Below, piece after piece: positions 63,227 to 64,000 of a stretch of 64,000 nt of DNA (position 1 is its first letter; each line of letters begins with the position of its first letter). Origin of the DNA: Kitasatospora sp. MMS16-BH015 (lineage in GTDB: Bacteria; Actinomycetota; Actinomycetes; Streptomycetales; Streptomycetaceae); NCBI RefSeq assembly GCF_002943525.1, contig NZ_CP025394.1:5270001-5334000 (forward strand), given 5' to 3'. The notes below the pieces were generated by a model. That model was not told the DNA's origin, searched no databases, and saw nothing but the letters and a program-made list of their open reading frames with translations. The position numbers and the translations under genes are program-made.

Positions 63227-63301
63227 TTCGGCGTTCCCAAGGGCCCCTGGGAACGCCGGAAATCGGATGACCGTTCCCCTCCCCGGCCCCGAGAATGGCG
63301 C

Positions 63302-63955
63302 ATGCTGACCGACCACTGGCCCCTGCTGGGGCTCCGCCTGACCACGCCCCGCCTGGAGCTCCGGCTACCGGACGAGGAGCAGTTGGCCGCCTTGGCCGAG
63401 CTCGCCGCCGAGGGGGTCCACGAGCCCGAACGGATGCCCTTCCTGGTGCCCTGGACGGACCTCCCGCCCGCCGAACGGGCCCGCTCGGTGGTGCAGCACC
63501 ACTGGCTGCGCCTGGGCACCTGGACGCCCGCCGACTGGGCCCTCACCCTCACCGTCCTGCGGGACGGCCGGGTGATCGGCCTGCAGACCCTGGCCGCCCG
63601 GGAGTTCGCCCTGCTCCGCCAGGTCAGCACCGCCTCCTGGCTCGGTCTCCGCCATCAGGGCCAGGGCTTCGGCACCGAGATGCGCGCGGCCGTCCTGCAC
63701 CTGGCCTTCGCCGGCCTGCAGGCCGAGGAGGCCGTCTCGGGCGCCCTCGAGGGCAGCCACGCCTCCTACGCGGTCTCCGCCAAGCACGGTTACCGGCCGG
63801 ACGGTGTCGAACACCACGTGGTGCGGGGCGCTCGGGTCACCAACCGCCGTCTCCGCCTGCTCCGTTCGGACTGGGAGCAGCACCGCGCCGTCCCCGTGAC
63901 CCTCACCGGTCTCGAACCCTGCCTGCCGCTCTTCGGGGTGACCGGGGTGGGGTAG
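63302..63955 (+). CDS. GNAT family N-acetyltransferase
   Basis: A 217-residue acetyltransferase of the RimJ/RimL-like type. LTTPRLELRLPDEEQLAAL, IGLQTLAAREFALLRQVSTA, SWLGLRHQGQGFGTEMRAAV (acetyl-CoA motif Q-G-x-G) and AVSAKHGYRPDG are in the expected order. ATG 63302 is the family-like start; the longer frame upstream crosses a terminator. Substrate unknown. Confidence 0.87.
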   Translation: MLTDHWPLLGLRLTTPRLELRLPDEEQLAALAELAAEGVHEPERMPFLVPWTDLPPAERARSVVQHHWLRLGTWTPADWALTLTVLRDGRVIGLQTLAAREFALLRQVSTASWLGLRHQGQGFGTEMRAAVLHLAFAGLQAEEAVSGALEGSHASYAVSAKHGYRPDGVEHHVVRGARVTNRRLRLLRSDWEQHRAVPVTLTGLEPCLPLFGVTGVG

Positions 63956-63982
63956 CCGGCTCGGGGTGACCGGGGTGGGGTA
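63933..63982. repeat. 22-bp direct repeat at the end of the window
   Basis: TCGGGGTGACCGGGGTGGGG plus TA occurs at 63933-63954 and 63961-63982 without mismatch. The first copy includes the acetyltransferase stop, so the repeat is probably a slippage duplication of the gene end. Confidence 0.85.
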
Positions 63983-64000
63983 AACCGAACCTTCAAATCC

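Overview
The window is very GC-rich DNA with strong G/C preference at third codon positions, many GTG starts, 4-base ATGA/GTGA gene overlaps and few stretches of low GC. Gene content (SepX/GlpR-type divisome protein, secreted repeat proteins, RHS and LamG giants, XRE/tetratricopeptide-like regulators) points to the Streptomycetaceae, that is Streptomyces or Kitasatospora. No sequence search was possible, so the genus is inferred.

Bases 1-16,540 look like conserved chromosome core: partial mscL, a proline-rich membrane protein, an FmdB-type zinc ribbon, an MFS carrier, a cation/proton antiporter, a penicillin acylase, 5-formyltetrahydrofolate cyclo-ligase, a diguanylate cyclase, then galU, moeA, moaC, mogA, an N-acetyltransferase and sepX/glpR, closed by tRNA-Ala(CGC) and its terminator. 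The moeA-moaC-mogA genes serve molybdenum cofactor synthesis.

Bases 16,540-55,370 look like an accessory island beside the tRNA gene. A divergent copy of the tRNA-Ala 3' flank plus terminator recurs near 54,752, and related DDE-transposase sequence follows both copies: a full gene at 16,796 and a C-terminal remnant at 55,014. Inside are a coupled recombinase-like/transposase pair with a divergent HTH gene; two coiled-coil winged-helix proteins; a GIY-YIG nuclease-like protein; an operon with a 27-residue peptide, an ATPase-fold protein, a second MurF and an APH-like kinase, facing an XRE regulator and an acetyltransferase; decayed DyP peroxidase and sulfite-oxidase-fold genes; a HEPN protein; a divergent LamG/RHS giant pair with a Hint domain, C-terminal toxin and immunity gene; and a four-gene overlapping operon (49,410-54,620).

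That last operon is the most interesting candidate system. A small helical protein ends in a short hydrophobic motif (SVVIQA), the next gene, a large P-loop-like protein, begins with a matching motif (SVIIQA), and two more genes follow with 4-base overlaps. The layout matches effector/NLR pairs linked by amyloid-like signalling motifs. The third gene is split by a 1,672-bp insertion sequence with 5-bp target duplications; removing the element restores one reading frame of 270 codons exactly.

Bases 55,370-64,000 hold a GDSL/SGNH hydrolase, a monooxygenase pseudogene, a HAD-like phosphatase, two large secreted proteins built from one shared repeat domain, and a final acetyltransferase.
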